A stretch of 64,000 bases of DNA from Acetobacterium wieringae. GTDB taxonomy: Bacteria; Bacillota; Clostridia; Eubacteriales; Eubacteriaceae. A program made the translations under genes and the position numbers. The notes under the pieces were generated by a model. It worked only from the letters and a program-made list of their open reading frames with translations, was not told the DNA's origin and ran no database searches. The stretch is from positions 241,755-305,754 of the forward strand of contig NZ_JAIPPU010000003.1 in the NCBI RefSeq assembly GCF_026646375.1, given 5' to 3'. Numbering within the stretch: the first letter of the stretch is position 1; each line of letters starts with the position of its first letter. Positions 63,061 through 64,000 of this stretch are shown piece by piece.

Positions 63061-63900
63061 CTAATTATTTTTTTGATCCGGTATGCCATTTTCACAGGGT
63101 ACATTGACCTGGCACTTACCGCAACCATATCGAGGTTTATATTTTTCCGCTGTTTTATCCAAAAAAATGCTGCATAGTCGATGATCCTTTCCTTTTTCAA
63201 TTGAAATGGCTTTCACCGGACATTGTTTAACACACGCACCGCACTTCATACAATAGGCGTTATAAATTTCATATGGTCGCTTGTTGGGTTCCAACTGAAG
63301 TTCGGTTACCAAACTGCCAAACCTTCCTGCAATACCCTTTTTCGTGATCAGTCCTTTTGAAAGACCGAAAGTTCCCAGTCCGGCAAGGTAAGCGATGTGA
63401 CGTTCTGACCAGTTACTTGTAAAGGCCAGCGGTTCACCACAAAGTTCTTCAATGGGTTCGGTAATACTGAAAAACTTTTTATCCATTGTCGGTACAACAG
63501 TAGCATAGCCAGCCTTTTTTAAGTGTATTTCCATTTTTGATAACAATGCTCGTAACAAGCGGTGGCCTTCAACACGTCCAACTAACCATCCCCAGGAGGG
63601 CCAGATTTTTTGTTCCCGATTGCTGGCTTTAACAGCTTCGCTGTATGGCAGAAAAAATGAAATCACGGTTTGTGCTGTTGGCAACCACTCCCGAGGATTC
63701 CGGAAATGACAGCCAATCACCTCGGGATTTTTGAGAACTGCAAACACCTCATCACTCGCTTCACAAAAACCAAAAATTGGCGAATCGTATATTCTTTCAC
63801 CGACTAATTCAACAGGTGCTTTACTGTCCATTTTTATCCGATTATCAGCTGAATTTGTAATAAAGTCTTCAGCCAGCTGTATTAATTCTATCTTGTCCAT
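63061..63900 (-). CDS. QueG-like 4Fe-4S protein (epoxyqueuosine reductase family)
   Basis: A 279-residue iron-sulfur protein. The C-terminus carries a ferredoxin-like cluster CMKCGACVKQCPVKAI and a second cysteine group (HRLCSIF, then YGCGKCQVNVPC), the QueG-type double-cluster end. The N-terminal part has TVISFFLPYSEAVKASNREQ and HIAYLAGLGTFGLSKGLITKKG, both family-typical. In acetogens many such proteins are paralogues of unknown function rather than true queuosine enzymes; QueG normally also has a cobalamin-binding region, which I cannot confirm. It starts the minus-strand unit at the right edge, with its own promoter. Confidence 0.85.
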   Translation of the reverse strand: MDKIELIQLAEDFITNSADNRIKMDSKAPVELVGERIYDSPIFGFCEASDEVFAVLKNPEVIGCHFRNPREWLPTAQTVISFFLPYSEAVKASNREQKIWPSWGWLVGRVEGHRLLRALLSKMEIHLKKAGYATVVPTMDKKFFSITEPIEELCGEPLAFTSNWSERHIAYLAGLGTFGLSKGLITKKGIAGRFGSLVTELQLEPNKRPYEIYNAYCMKCGACVKQCPVKAISIEKGKDHRLCSIFLDKTAEKYKPRYGCGKCQVNVPCENGIPDQKNN

Positions 63901-63932
63901 TTATGCCTCTCTCCGATTCATCTTGTAATTCA

Positions 63933-63961
63933 ATTATAAACCAATCTTCCTATATTGTCAA
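63933..63961 (-). promoter_or_regulatory. Promoter of the QueG-like gene
   Basis: Minus strand TTGACA (63956-63961), exactly 17 bases, TATAAT (63933-63938): a full consensus promoter. Confidence 0.85.
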
Positions 63962-64000
63962 GCCTCAAATCATTGATTTTTAAGGCTTTTATTTAAATAG

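Overview
The window looks like chromosome of a strictly anaerobic, low- to mid-GC Gram-positive bacterium of the Clostridia, most like an Acetobacterium-type acetogen. This is an inference from gene content: LL-diaminopimelate aminotransferase, hybrid cluster protein, AsrABC sulfite reductase, GlpP antiterminator, a CIRCE element, an AzlCD exporter, a LiaF-like membrane protein, DUF3786 and DUF1667 proteins, strong GGAGG ribosome binding sites and many TTGACA/TATAAT promoters. No rRNA, tRNA, CRISPR array, prophage or intact insertion sequence was seen.

Layout. 1-19.4 kb is a mixed signalling and envelope region: a partial patatin phospholipase, a DUF3786 protein, two GGDEF proteins, a cysteine synthase, thiol-disulfide proteins, a GntR regulator in front of a wrecked ABC transporter operon, a PocR-PAS-HD-GYP protein overlapping a glycosyltransferase, a DnaQ-like exonuclease, a membrane GGDEF protein, an exported ferritin-like protein, and a cyclic-di-GMP-I riboswitch ahead of a secreted coiled-coil protein. 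19.4-26.9 kb is a minus-strand polyol/glycerol-3-phosphate type operon (GlpP antiterminator, leader terminator, FGGY kinase, SDR, GlpA-like dehydrogenase, FAD oxidoreductase, DUF1667 protein, class II aldolase). 27-30.4 kb holds an alpha/beta hydrolase, a HAD phosphatase and a strange hydrolase-GAF-dead ABC ATPase fusion. 30.6-35.4 kb is hcp-asrABC. 35.5-43.7 kb has an ABC-F gene behind a leader-peptide attenuator, htpG with a CIRCE element, and lysine genes (dapL, lysA) with a TrmB regulator. 43.8-50.7 kb carries azlCD, a MocR regulator, a beta-CASP nuclease and a Lon-like protease. 50.8-55.9 kb holds twin chemoreceptors whose signalling halves are near-identical DNA. 56-64 kb has a LiaF/DUF4097 pair, a flavodoxin-type reductase, a YczE-type membrane protein, a PAS-GGDEF-HD-GYP protein and a QueG-like iron-sulfur protein.

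How parts work together. Five proteins with GGDEF and/or HD-GYP domains and one c-di-GMP riboswitch suggest dense cyclic-di-GMP control. RNA-level control recurs: the riboswitch, a GlpP-type leader terminator and the ABC-F attenuator. Three decayed loci (a PNPOx-like fragment, a YtrABC-type transporter and a LuxR-type fragment) show local gene loss.
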